Shown: positions 16,166 through 23,157 of the stretch, piece after piece
How the letters are laid out: each line of letters starts with the position of its first letter
Numbering within the stretch: the stretch's first letter is position 1
From: Betaproteobacteria bacterium
GTDB lineage: Bacteria; Pseudomonadota; Gammaproteobacteria; Burkholderiales; SG8-41
Length of the DNA stretch: 29,101 bases
Direction: 5' to 3'
Assembly: GCA_025363575.1 (NCBI GenBank)
Contig: JANYDM010000038.1
Location: forward strand, 1-29,101
Program-made: the position numbers and the translations under genes
Notes under the pieces: model-generated
What the model was told of the DNA's origin: nothing
Database searches by the model: none
What the model saw: only the letters and a program-made list of their open reading frames with translations

Positions 16166-17140
16166 ATGCAGAAATTTTCGAGCATCGTGGCAATCCTGGT
16201 CGCTGGCTTACCGTTCGCGGGGACTGCCGCTGCGGATTTTAGTTATCCAGCGCGCCCCGTACGATTGATCGTCCCGTTTGCTCCCGGTGGCGGCGCGGAT
16301 TTCATGGGGCGCCTGATGGCAAACGCACTGAGCGAACTGCCGGGCTATTCCATAGTCGTGGACAATCGCGGGGGCGCCGGCGGCATCATCGGCACCGACA
16401 TGGTCGCCAAGGCGCCGGCAGATGGCTACACGCTGGGGTTAGCGAACAACACTACGCACGTGATGCTGGCCGTGCTCAATGGCAAAATTCCTTATGACCC
16501 GCTGCGGGATTTCACGCCGATCTCGCTTTTTGCTTATGCGCCGCAATTGCTGGTGACATCGACTTCGATTGCTCCTCGCAATGTCGCCGAATTGATTGCA
16601 CTGGCGAAAGCAAAGCCCGGCACGCTGAATTACGCATCGGGCGGCAACGGCTCGCAGACTCACCTGGCGGGTGAGTTGTTTCGCGTGATGACAGATATCA
16701 AGGTCACGCATATTCCTTATAAAGGCACCGGCCCCGGCTTTATCGCGCTGATGGGCGGCGAGGCGCAGTTCATGTTCGCGAGCATGCCCGCCGCCATGCC
16801 GTTCGTGCAGAACGGCCGCATCCACGCGCTCGCTGTCACCGGCGCCAAACGCTCCACCCTATTGAACGGCATGCCGACCCTGGCGGAATCCGGCGTGCGC
16901 GGATTTGAAATCAATCCCTGGTTCGGCGTAATCGGTCCGGCCAAGCTGCCGCCGGCCGTCACGCGTAAGCTGCATGACGACGTCGCCGCCTCGATGCGTA
17001 ACCAAAGCATGAGGCAGCGGCTCGCGAACCAGGGCGCGGAAGCAGCCGGCAGCAGCCCCGGGGAATTTTTTGCCGTGATGCAGCAGGATCTTGCGCAGTG
17101 GAAGCGCATCGCAGAGAACACCGGGCTGCGCGGCGATTGA
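16166..17140 (+). CDS. Tripartite tricarboxylate transporter substrate-binding protein (Bug/TctC)
   Basis: A periplasmic binding protein of the Bug/TctC family, 324 residues, standard length. A signal peptide occupies residues 1-23 (ILVAGLPFAGTAAA). The mature part starts with FSYPARPVRLIVPFAPGGGAD, followed by VVDNRGGAGGIIGTDMVAKA, the two loops that contact carboxylate ligands through water molecules, then INPWFGVIGPAKLPP near the C-terminus. ATG 16166 is in phase with the signal peptide; the open frame upstream is not coding-like. No TctA/TctB membrane genes are present, as is usual for the many orphan Bug genes of Burkholderiales. It lies 25 bases before an alpha/beta-hydrolase gene, so the ligand may be a substrate or product of that protein. 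Confidence 0.92.
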   Translation: MQKFSSIVAILVAGLPFAGTAAADFSYPARPVRLIVPFAPGGGADFMGRLMANALSELPGYSIVVDNRGGAGGIIGTDMVAKAPADGYTLGLANNTTHVMLAVLNGKIPYDPLRDFTPISLFAYAPQLLVTSTSIAPRNVAELIALAKAKPGTLNYASGGNGSQTHLAGELFRVMTDIKVTHIPYKGTGPGFIALMGGEAQFMFASMPAAMPFVQNGRIHALAVTGAKRSTLLNGMPTLAESGVRGFEINPWFGVIGPAKLPPAVTRKLHDDVAASMRNQSMRQRLANQGAEAAGSSPGEFFAVMQQDLAQWKRIAENTGLRGD

Positions 17141-17165
17141 CGGCAACTCAAACGGAAACCCGGCC

Positions 17166-17969
17166 ATGCCCAAGCTGATAATTTCTCCCGACCTCGAAAT
17201 GCACTACCGGGTCGATGATTTCACCGATCCGTGGACAACATCGGAGACCGTCCTGCTGCTGCACGGTTGCGCCGAAAGCGGTCTCGTTTGGTACGGCTGG
17301 ATGCCGCATCTTGCGCGCCATTTCCGCGTGGTGCGGCCTGACATGCGCGGTTTCGGCGAATCGACGCCGATGCCGCGCGATCACGCATGGTCACTGGATG
17401 AGTTGATCGACGACTACTGCAAGCTGATGGACGACCTCGGCATCGAGCGCTTCCACCTGGTCGCCGCCAAAATCGGCGGCACCGTTGCGCGCGCCTTCGC
17501 GGCGCGCCGTCCTGAACGCGTGATGACCCTCACCGTTATCGGTACGCCGCAAGCATTGCGGCCCGGGACGGAAAAAATTCCAGATCTGATTGCTGAATTC
17601 GAAGAGCACGGGGCCGAGCACTGGTCGCGGCGCACCAGCAACAGCCGGCTCGGCGACAAATTCCCGCTTGAAGGCGTTGAATGGTGGACGCGCTTCATGG
17701 GACGCGTGGAAGTGTCGACCCTGGTCGGCTTCAACATCCATATCAATTACGCCGACATACGCGCCGACCTGCCGAAAATAAAATGCCCGACGCTGGTCAT
17801 CACCAGCGAGGAAAGCGGCCTGGGCTCGGTCGCGCTGACAGCAGCATGGCAAAAAATGATCCCTGACTCGCGGCTTCTGGTGCTGCCCGGCAATTCGTAT
17901 CACGTGGCCGCCAGCGACGCAGAAAAATGCGCTCTGGCAACGATGGAATTCATCGCAAAGGGCCGCTGA
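17166..17969 (+). CDS. Alpha/beta-hydrolase fold protein with lysine at the nucleophile position
   Basis: A 267-residue alpha/beta-hydrolase-fold protein. LLLHGCAESG (residues 30-39) is the oxyanion strand, RPDMRGFGEST (57-67) the following loop, and LVAAKIGGTVARAFA (98-112) is the helix that normally starts with G-x-S-x-G. Here the elbow reads A-A-K-I-G-G, so the catalytic Ser is replaced by Lys102. The His is plausible in NSYHVAAS (His246), but the acid strand reads VITSEESG without the usual Asp. The protein may be inactive as an esterase, use another chemistry, or bind a ligand. It follows the Bug gene and precedes a small repeat-encoded ORF. Start ATG 17166 fits the N-terminal strand; the upstream extension overlaps the Bug gene. 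Confidence 0.87.
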   Translation: MPKLIISPDLEMHYRVDDFTDPWTTSETVLLLHGCAESGLVWYGWMPHLARHFRVVRPDMRGFGESTPMPRDHAWSLDELIDDYCKLMDDLGIERFHLVAAKIGGTVARAFAARRPERVMTLTVIGTPQALRPGTEKIPDLIAEFEEHGAEHWSRRTSNSRLGDKFPLEGVEWWTRFMGRVEVSTLVGFNIHINYADIRADLPKIKCPTLVITSEESGLGSVALTAAWQKMIPDSRLLVLPGNSYHVAASDAEKCALATMEFIAKGR

Positions 17970-17975
17970 CCTGCA

Positions 17976-18089
17976 ATGGAACTTCGATCGATAGCGCAGA
18001 AGCGGCAGCTGCGCCAGGAAACTGCGGGCGCTTCCCTGGGCAAGCTGGTCAAGCTGGGCAAGCTGGTCAAGCTGGTCAAGCACGCATAA
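17976..18089 (+). CDS. Possible 37-residue lysine/leucine-rich peptide encoded by a 9-bp repeat
   Basis: An ATG six bases after the hydrolase stop opens a 37-codon frame ending in TAA at 18087-18089. The second half is built from five copies of a 9-bp unit and reads as repeats of K-L-(V/G), giving a net positive, leucine-rich tail; the first half is basic and Gln/Arg-rich. There is no clear ribosome binding site, so expression would rely on coupling to the hydrolase gene. Repeats can open frames by chance, and no family is recognised. Confidence 0.3.
   Translation: MELRSIAQKRQLRQETAGASLGKLVKLGKLVKLVKHA
18036..18080 (+). repeat. 9-bp tandem repeat, five copies
   Basis: Five adjacent copies of CTGGKCAAG (K = G or T) occupy 18036-18080, with the order G, T, G, T, T at the variable base. 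The array lies between the convergent hydrolase and response-regulator genes. Because the unit is a multiple of three, copy-number change would not shift the small frame that crosses it. Confidence 0.9.
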
Positions 18090-18110
18090 ACGCCGACGCT
18101 CCAGCATTCC

Positions 18111-18911
18111 TCAAGGGTGCGCGAGCGTCTCGATTTTTTTCATTTCCCATGCGTATGCCTGCAGACCGGCGGGCTTCGTCACGTAACGGTCCGCCTGCAT
18201 GCCGAAGCTTTTCAGCATGTCGCGCTCGACCCTCGAAGACGTGAGCACGACGACCGGGATATCTTTAAGGCTTTCCTGGCGCTTCATCTCGCCGAGCAGC
18301 TCGTGACCGTTGAGCCGTGGAATATTCAGATCGAGCAGCACCACGTCGGGTTTCGGCGCGTTAGCATATGGTATGGTTTGACAGAGGTACGATAATGCAT
18401 CGACGCCGTCCTCGACAACGTGCAGTTTGTGCGACACGCCCGCCGTTTGCAGCGCCTCGCGCGCCATGCGGATGTCGGCCGGGTTGTCTTCCACCAGGAG
18501 TATCTCCAGCGGCTCGCGCGCTTCGCAGGCCGATGATGCAACTGCGTTCGCAGTTGCGCCCGCAGCCGCGCCTGACTGTACTTTCTCGAGCACCTGCAGC
18601 CTGCCCAGGGCCGTGCCGTAGTTGTGCAGCGCCTGCTTGATCAGTGCAACCGCTTTGTCGTCGAGCCGTTTCGACGCGGCGTCGAGTGCGGGAACAAGCT
18701 GATCGAAGCGTGCCCACATGTCGTCTACACCCCTGATCGGCAACCGCGTTATCGCATCCGGCAATGGTTGTGCAGCGCGCTCGCAGCGTACCGCTTCGGC
18801 ATAAGAAGTCAGGAGAAAATAAATCTCGTGTTCGTTTCCGGCGGTACGGATGGCATCTGTAAACATTCGCAACTCGCTCCGTGGTAAATCCAGCAATAAT
18901 TTTCGATGCAT
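18111..18911 (-). CDS. Rcp1-type response regulator with an N-terminal extension
   Basis: A 266-residue regulator with a C-terminal receiver domain (about residues 135-266) of the Rcp1/phytochrome-partner type: ILLVEDNPADIRMA with acid pair Glu141-Asp142, phosphoacceptor Asp194 in LLDLNIPRLNGHELL, switch residues in VVVLTSS, and Lys246 in YVTKPAG. The first ~115 residues are a helical domain with no recognised motif, followed by an Ala/Gly-rich linker at about 112-130. There is no DNA-binding or enzymatic output domain, so it probably acts by protein contact. No histidine kinase is in the window. ATG 18911 was chosen over a GTG seven codons upstream; neither has a strong ribosome binding site. 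Confidence 0.82.
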   Translation of the reverse strand: MHRKLLLDLPRSELRMFTDAIRTAGNEHEIYFLLTSYAEAVRCERAAQPLPDAITRLPIRGVDDMWARFDQLVPALDAASKRLDDKAVALIKQALHNYGTALGRLQVLEKVQSGAAAGATANAVASSACEAREPLEILLVEDNPADIRMAREALQTAGVSHKLHVVEDGVDALSYLCQTIPYANAPKPDVVLLDLNIPRLNGHELLGEMKRQESLKDIPVVVLTSSRVERDMLKSFGMQADRYVTKPAGLQAYAWEMKKIETLAHP

Positions 18912-19223
18912 TCCGCGATGGCGCGGCTGCACGGGCCTGCTGGACGAATCCTCTGTCGCAATCCAGCGACAATTTGGCTCACTCCGCCGCGTTCAATTTC
19001 TTATCGGCATCCTGAGAGACGATTCGAACCACACGAAAGTATGAAAGTTCATTCACTCGACGAATCAATTCGGATTTCACGAGAGCACGCGCGGGAATGC
19101 ATGGCCGCGCAAGCATGAACAGGGCCAGCAACGCGGGCGTTACAACATCGTCAAAGTAGCAGCGTCAAGACCCGGGCGGCGCGCGTGTGCAATCGCCCAG
19201 CCGGGGTGTCTGCTCCGCAGCGT
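18912..19223. other. 312-base spacer between response regulator and glycosyltransferase
   Basis: Apart from the weak small frame at 18979-19116, I see no gene, RNA, repeat or convincing terminator here. Base composition is somewhat lower in GC than the flanks around 19020-19080. A minus-strand promoter for the response regulator could lie in that lower-GC part (CATACT near 19040), but the match is poor. Confidence 0.5.
18979..19116 (-). CDS. Possible 45-residue hypothetical protein
   Basis: A minus-strand frame from ATG 19116 to TGA 18979 encodes 45 residues with a helical, charged second half (SELIRRVNELSYF, then DADKKLNAAE). It is in the same direction as the response regulator and 67 bases upstream of it. 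There is no Shine-Dalgarno, and codon third positions are less GC-rich than in the neighbours, so it may not be translated. No family recognised. Confidence 0.25.
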   Translation of the reverse strand: MLARPCIPARALVKSELIRRVNELSYFRVVRIVSQDADKKLNAAE

Positions 19224-20012
19224 TCAGTTTTCCTTGAACGTCACGGCCCTTTCCGCTTTCAAGGCCTCCGCGGCCCGCTCCAGATGTGCGTTCATCGCCT
19301 GCACAAAACTACCATCTTCCTCATTGGAATAGGTGGCCTTGAAAACGATCTTGCCGTCTTTTACCTCAGTTCGCTCGAGGTAACGGGCGGTGGCTGCGCC
19401 TTCCCGGATATGGTGGCGCATGAACTTGTCGGTCACCATGGCGACCTTGAACCAGCGCCGTAATGAGGACTTGAACGGAATGTCTTCGGCCGCGAGATTC
19501 GTCCTGAATGCGTCGCCGACCGGAAACGCCCCGCAAGCCCAGAATATATTGCGCCTCACCAGTACATTCCAGGGCACCGACCTCAACGCTGCTGCGTAAC
19601 GCGGGTCTGGCGACTCGAGCACGTTGCGTCCGTCGCGATAAAACTCCGCGCCAGTCTCCAAAGCGGCGATATGTGGATTCGCCTCCAGATACGGAACGGC
19701 ATGCTCGTAAAAACCGGGCAGATAGATGTCGTCCTGATCGAGGAATGAGAGATAAGCGCCGGTCGAAATCGCCGCGCCGATGTTGCGCGCGCTTGCCTGT
19801 CCATGATTGGTCGCCAATTCGATAACCCGCAACTTGCCAGAGCGCAACAGTTCAAGCTGCAACGCGGTGAAACCCGATACGACAGGCTGTGGTGACGCAT
19901 CGCATACCACCACGACTTCCCGGCAATGCGGGCTGTGAATGACGGAATCCACGGCCCTGGCAATGGTCTCGCCGCCGTTATGGAAGGGGATGATGCAGCT
20001 GACTTGGCTCAT
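19224..20012 (-). CDS. Family 2 glycosyltransferase
   Basis: A 262-residue GT-A fold glycosyltransferase, single domain, no membrane segment. The N-terminus SCIIPFHNGGETIARAVDSV is the nucleotide-sugar strand and loop; CDASP marks the second beta strand; HGQASARNIGAAISTGAYLSFLDQDD leads to the metal-binding Asp92-x-Asp94-Asp95 motif. The C-terminal half (WACGAFPVGDAFRTNLAAEDIPF) contains the usual acidic catalytic-region residues. Donor and acceptor cannot be told. The gene stands alone: the response regulator is downstream with a 312-base gap and the divergent envelope-protein genes begin 257 bases upstream. No clear ribosome binding site precedes ATG 20012. Confidence 0.88.
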   Translation of the reverse strand: MSQVSCIIPFHNGGETIARAVDSVIHSPHCREVVVVCDASPQPVVSGFTALQLELLRSGKLRVIELATNHGQASARNIGAAISTGAYLSFLDQDDIYLPGFYEHAVPYLEANPHIAALETGAEFYRDGRNVLESPDPRYAAALRSVPWNVLVRRNIFWACGAFPVGDAFRTNLAAEDIPFKSSLRRWFKVAMVTDKFMRHHIREGAATARYLERTEVKDGKIVFKATYSNEEDGSFVQAMNAHLERAAEALKAERAVTFKEN

Positions 20013-20163
20013 AGTTTTAATGTCGGCGGCTCCGGCGACTCGCGGCGCAAGACAAACAAGGGCATGAAGAGAGTCATGTTAACAGTCAGCCCCTCGTTGG
20101 CATCAAAATAGCAATCCGGACAAGTCGGATCCGCCGCGATTGTTTCCGGCAGTAGGCCTATTG

Positions 20164-20191
20164 ATAAATGCGTGCGCGCTGCGGCATTTAT
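20164..20191. promoter_or_regulatory. Inverted repeat with 8-bp arms, possible operator
   Basis: ATAAATGC (20164-20171) and GCATTTAT (20184-20191) are perfect arms separated by 12 GC-rich bases, so the centres of the half-sites are 20 bp apart, about two helical turns. It adjoins the TGTTACA palindrome and lies in the divergent spacer between the glycosyltransferase and the envelope-protein genes. Confidence 0.35.
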
Positions 20192-20192
20192 G

Positions 20193-20211
20193 CTGTTACA
20201 TTTTGTAACAG
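20193..20211. promoter_or_regulatory. Perfect TGTTACA-type palindrome, candidate response-regulator site
   Basis: CTGTTACA and TGTAACAG flank TTT, a perfect 8-3-8 inverted repeat. The GTTACA/GTAACA half-sites resemble OmpR- and CpxR-class binding sites of proteobacteria. A good -10 hexamer, CATAAT, lies at 20233-20238 with no matching -35, and a start near 20245 would place the palindrome centre (20202) about 43 bases upstream, the position of a class II activator. The controlled genes would be the envelope proteins at 20270 and 20649. Confidence 0.45.
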
Positions 20212-20269
20212 TTTATTACGCATCGGAAATGTCATAATGGTGTAGTTGATTCGCCGTGAGAGCGCAGCC

Positions 20270-20632
20270 GTGAAACGTGTGCAGGTAATTTTCATCCTGG
20301 GCCTCCTGATTGCGGGGTTCACCGCGAGCACTCCGGCATTAGCATGGCGTCATGGCGTGCGATTCGGCGTCTACGTCGGGCCGGGTTTCTATTACCCGCC
20401 GCCGTATTATTACTATCCGCCCTATTACTATCCGCCTTACCCCTATCCACCCGTTGTTGTTGCGCCCGCGATGACAACTTATATCGAACAAGCCGGCGCG
20501 CAACCAGCGCCGGCCCCTGCGCCAGCGCCCGGGTTCTGGTACTACTGCGACGCGTCGAAGGCCTACTATCCGTATGCGAAGGAATGTTCAGCCGGGTGGC
20601 AGCGCGTCTCGCCGCAGCCGGCCAATCCATAG
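20270..20632 (+). CDS. Exported Tyr/Pro-rich protein of unknown function
   Basis: A 120-residue secreted protein. GTG 20270 starts a signal peptide (VIFILGLLIAGFTAS, cleavage after ALA), followed by RFGVYVGPGF, a low-complexity segment of PPYYYYPPYYYPPYPYPP type, an Ala/Pro linker (QPAPAPAPAPG) and a compact C-terminal motif with WYYCDASKAYYPYAKEC and GWQRV. That end, with two Cys, recurs in small proteobacterial exported proteins of unknown role, by my recollection. The frame opens eight codons earlier at TTG, which I reject because the signal peptide begins at GTG. The lipoprotein gene follows after 16 bases, so the two form an envelope operon. Confidence 0.8.
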   Translation: MKRVQVIFILGLLIAGFTASTPALAWRHGVRFGVYVGPGFYYPPPYYYYPPYYYPPYPYPPVVVAPAMTTYIEQAGAQPAPAPAPAPGFWYYCDASKAYYPYAKECSAGWQRVSPQPANP

Positions 20633-20648
20633 CGCCACCGCTCGTTCC

Positions 20649-21239
20649 GTGAAATCAGTTTCGCAATTCCTTATTCTGCTCGCACCCTTGTCGCTCATTG
20701 CATGCGCGACGGCGCCAACAGGGCCGGGCGTCATGGTGTTGCCCGGCACGGGCAAGAGCTTCGACGAATTCCGCGTCAATGACGTCGAATGCCGGCAGTT
20801 CGCCAGCGTGCAAATTGGTGGCAAGACGCCTAATCAGACGGGTAGCGACAGCGGAATTAAAAGCGCCGCGGTCGGCACCGTGATTGGCGCCGCGGCGGGT
20901 GCTGTGATCGGCGGCGGTCAGGGCGCAGCGGTGGGCGCCGGTGTCGGTCTCGCGGGCGGTGCACTAGCAGGCACTGCTGCAGCCGACCACTCTTCGTACA
21001 ATTCGCAGCGACGCTACGATATTGCTTACACGCAGTGCATGTACGCAAAAGGTCACAAAGTCCCGGTGTCAGGACGCTTCGAGTCGGCCACCTCGCCTCC
21101 TCCCTCTGCAAGCACACCACCACCCGGCACGCCGCCGCCGGGCACGCCACCCCCGCCGCCTCCGGGCGCACCGCCCCCGCCGCCGGGCACGCCGCCCCCA
21201 CCGCCTCCGGGCGCGCCGCCCCCGCCACCGCCGCGTTAG
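20649..21239 (+). CDS. Glycine-zipper lipoprotein with proline-rich tail
   Basis: A 196-residue probable lipoprotein. GTG 20649 begins a signal peptide ending in the lipobox LIAC with Cys19 as lipid attachment site. Next is VLPGTGKSFDEFRVNDVECRQFA, conserved in related proteins, then a glycine zipper (TVIGAAAGAVIGGGQGAAVG followed by LAGGALAG) that could insert in membrane or form oligomers, then RRYDIAYTQCMYAKGHKVP. The last ~40 residues are repeats of PPPGTP and PPPPPPGAP ending in Arg. Such tails may span peptidoglycan or contact partners. Poly-proline translation would need EF-P. It is downstream of the Tyr/Pro-rich protein gene in one transcription unit. Confidence 0.85.
   Translation: MKSVSQFLILLAPLSLIACATAPTGPGVMVLPGTGKSFDEFRVNDVECRQFASVQIGGKTPNQTGSDSGIKSAAVGTVIGAAAGAVIGGGQGAAVGAGVGLAGGALAGTAAADHSSYNSQRRYDIAYTQCMYAKGHKVPVSGRFESATSPPPSASTPPPGTPPPGTPPPPPPGAPPPPPGTPPPPPPGAPPPPPPR
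21116..21236 (+). repeat. GC-rich coding repeats for the proline tail
   Basis: Imperfect copies of a CCG/CCC-rich unit (proline runs separated by GGCACG or GGCGC(A/G)) encode alternating PGTP and PGAP blocks. At DNA level the units are long enough to slip or recombine in register, so tail length may differ between strains. Confidence 0.75.
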
Positions 21240-21338
21240 CGGCATTCAGCAGACGCGGTTTCGCGGCGCTGGCTACGCCATTCCCCGCGTTGCCCAGCGA
21301 TTTCATCCGTGGCAACATAAGTGCAAAGGAGGCCGCAC

Positions 21339-22172
21339 ATGGAAATTCGCCACATGGGGCCGATCGGCGCACTCATCACGGGCGTCGACGTGAGAGCCAT
21401 GGACGACGTGACTTTCGGCAGGATTTATCAAACCTGGCTCGACTGCAACGTCATCTGCGTGCGCGGCCAGGATCTCGCAATCGATGACTTTCTCGCCTAT
21501 AGCCGGCGCTTCGGCACAGTCAGCCCGCATCCTGCGAAAAGCACGCGCCATCCCGAACGTCCGGAAATTACGCTGCTCGGCACCGACAAGTTTCGCCCCG
21601 ACGGCACGCTCGACCAGAACATCTACCGGCGCGGCGCGGAAGGTTTTCATACCGACGGCTCGTACGAAGAAGTGCCGTACAAGGCGACGCAACTCTACGC
21701 GATCGCAATTCCGAGCACCGGCGGCGACACGCATTTCTCCAGCGCCTATGCCGCATACGAAACTCTTCCGCAGCGACTGAAGGACCGGCTTGAAGGCAAG
21801 TATGGCCTGTTCAAGTACGGCGGACGCAAGCGGGCGGATGCCCTGCTCAACGAAGAAGACCGCAAGGTGCCGCCGGTACGCCACCCGCTCATCCGCGTGC
21901 ACGCGGAAACGGGCCGCAAGCTGCTCTACTTCGACCAGAACAAGATCCTGAAAGTCGAGGGCCTCGCCGACGATGAAAGCAATGCGATCATCGATGAGAT
22001 GACGGCTTTCATGGTCCAGCCGCCCGATCAATATCGCCATCGGTGGCGCAAAGGCGATGTCGTGATCTGGGACAATCGCTGCTCCTATCACAAAGCGGCC
22101 GGCGATTACCCGCCCGAAGAAGACCGCATTCACTGGCGCGTTTCGATTAAGGAACCTGCGGCCGCGCCTTGA
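21339..22172 (+). CDS. TauD/TfdA-family Fe(II)/2-oxoglutarate dioxygenase
   Basis: A 277-residue oxygenase of the TauD/TfdA family, which couples 2-oxoglutarate decarboxylation to hydroxylation of a small acid such as taurine, an alkyl sulfate or a phenoxyacetate. The metal triad is His104-x-Asp106 in GFHTDGSY and His251 in NRCSYHKA; Arg263 and Arg267 in DRIHWRVS fit the 2-oxoglutarate carboxylate site. N-terminal GALITGVDVRAM and VICVRGQDL agree with the family. The start ATG 21339 has a perfect AAAGGAGG six bases upstream. The downstream Bug gene starts next to the stop codon, so the binding protein may capture the substrate of this enzyme. The substrate cannot be assigned by sequence alone. 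Confidence 0.9.
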   Translation: MEIRHMGPIGALITGVDVRAMDDVTFGRIYQTWLDCNVICVRGQDLAIDDFLAYSRRFGTVSPHPAKSTRHPERPEITLLGTDKFRPDGTLDQNIYRRGAEGFHTDGSYEEVPYKATQLYAIAIPSTGGDTHFSSAYAAYETLPQRLKDRLEGKYGLFKYGGRKRADALLNEEDRKVPPVRHPLIRVHAETGRKLLYFDQNKILKVEGLADDESNAIIDEMTAFMVQPPDQYRHRWRKGDVVIWDNRCSYHKAAGDYPPEEDRIHWRVSIKEPAAAP

Positions 22173-22180
22173 ACACCCCG

Positions 22181-23143
22181 ATGTTGTTTCGAACTCTCGC
22201 GTGCACGTGCGTGCTGCTCGCGCAGGTGCCTGCGCACGCGGACGCCTACCCAGCGCGGCCGATACGCTTCATCAACCCGACAGCGCCCGGCGGCTCAGCG
22301 GAACCGATCGCGCGCGTGATCGCGTTGAAGCTTTCAGAAAGTCTCGGCCAGAGTGTAGTCGTCGACAGCCGGGGCGGCGCCGGCGGAACGGTGGGCACTG
22401 CGATGGCCGCGACTGCGCAGCCCGACGGCTACACGATATTGCTCGGCGTCGTGTCGCCGATGGCCGTCAATGTATCGCTGTTTGGCAAATCGTTGCCGTA
22501 CCACCCGCTCAAGGATTTCGCGCCCGTCTCGCTCATCACGGAAGTACCGCAAGTCCTGTCCGTGCACCCTTCTCTGCAGGTCGCTACGCTCAAGCAGTTC
22601 ATCGATTTCGCGAAAGACCCGAAAAGCAGACTGAGCTACGGCTCGGCGGGCAACGGAACTACCGGACATCTTGTCGCGGAACTGCTGAAAAAACGTGCAG
22701 GCATACCGATGACGCATATTCCGTTCAAAGGCTCGGGCCCGGCGCTGAGCGCGCTGCTGTCCGCAGACGTCGGTGTGATGTTTTCCGGACCGCCGGCCGT
22801 CATCGCCATGTCGCAGGCACGTCGCTTGCGCGTGCTCGCCACTTCAGGGACCGCCCGCACGCCGGTTTTGTCCGATGTGCCCACTTTCATCGAGTCCGGC
22901 CTGCCCATCGACGTAACTTCGTGGTACTGCCTGGTCGTGCCGGCCGGCACGCCGCGATCGATCATAAAACAACTGCATGTCGCACTCGTCGACGCCTTAA
23001 AAAGTCCGCAGGTCGCCGACACGCTGTTGAAGATGGGCGCGCCGCCGGAATGGTCCAGTCCCGCGCAACTGACAGTGTTCCTTCAGACGGAAATCAGGAA
23101 ATTCGCCGAAGTCATCGAATTCGCGGGCGCGAAAATCGACTAA
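22181..23143 (+). CDS. Tripartite tricarboxylate transporter substrate-binding protein (Bug/TctC)
   Basis: A second Bug/TctC periplasmic protein of about 320 residues. Signal peptide from MLFRTLACTCVLLAQVPAHA, mature start AYPARPIRFINPTAPGGSAEPIARV, ligand loop VVDSRGGAGGTVGTAMAA, then GSAGNGTTGHLVAELL and HIPFKGSGPALSALL. ATG 22181 is preferred; an in-frame TTG at 22169 overlaps the dioxygenase stop by four bases and would add four residues, closer to AAGGA upstream, so coupled translation from TTG is possible. No membrane partner genes are nearby. It ends 14 bases from the convergent acyl-CoA dehydrogenase gene. Confidence 0.9.
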   Translation: MLFRTLACTCVLLAQVPAHADAYPARPIRFINPTAPGGSAEPIARVIALKLSESLGQSVVVDSRGGAGGTVGTAMAATAQPDGYTILLGVVSPMAVNVSLFGKSLPYHPLKDFAPVSLITEVPQVLSVHPSLQVATLKQFIDFAKDPKSRLSYGSAGNGTTGHLVAELLKKRAGIPMTHIPFKGSGPALSALLSADVGVMFSGPPAVIAMSQARRLRVLATSGTARTPVLSDVPTFIESGLPIDVTSWYCLVVPAGTPRSIIKQLHVALVDALKSPQVADTLLKMGAPPEWSSPAQLTVFLQTEIRKFAEVIEFAGAKID

Positions 23144-23157
23144 ACATTCCGCCAGAG

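Noticed and set aside
21230..21243. Hairpin GCCGC-GTTA-GCGGC at the end of the lipoprotein gene as a terminator
   Set aside because: Only five base pairs, overlaps the stop codon, and no T-run follows.
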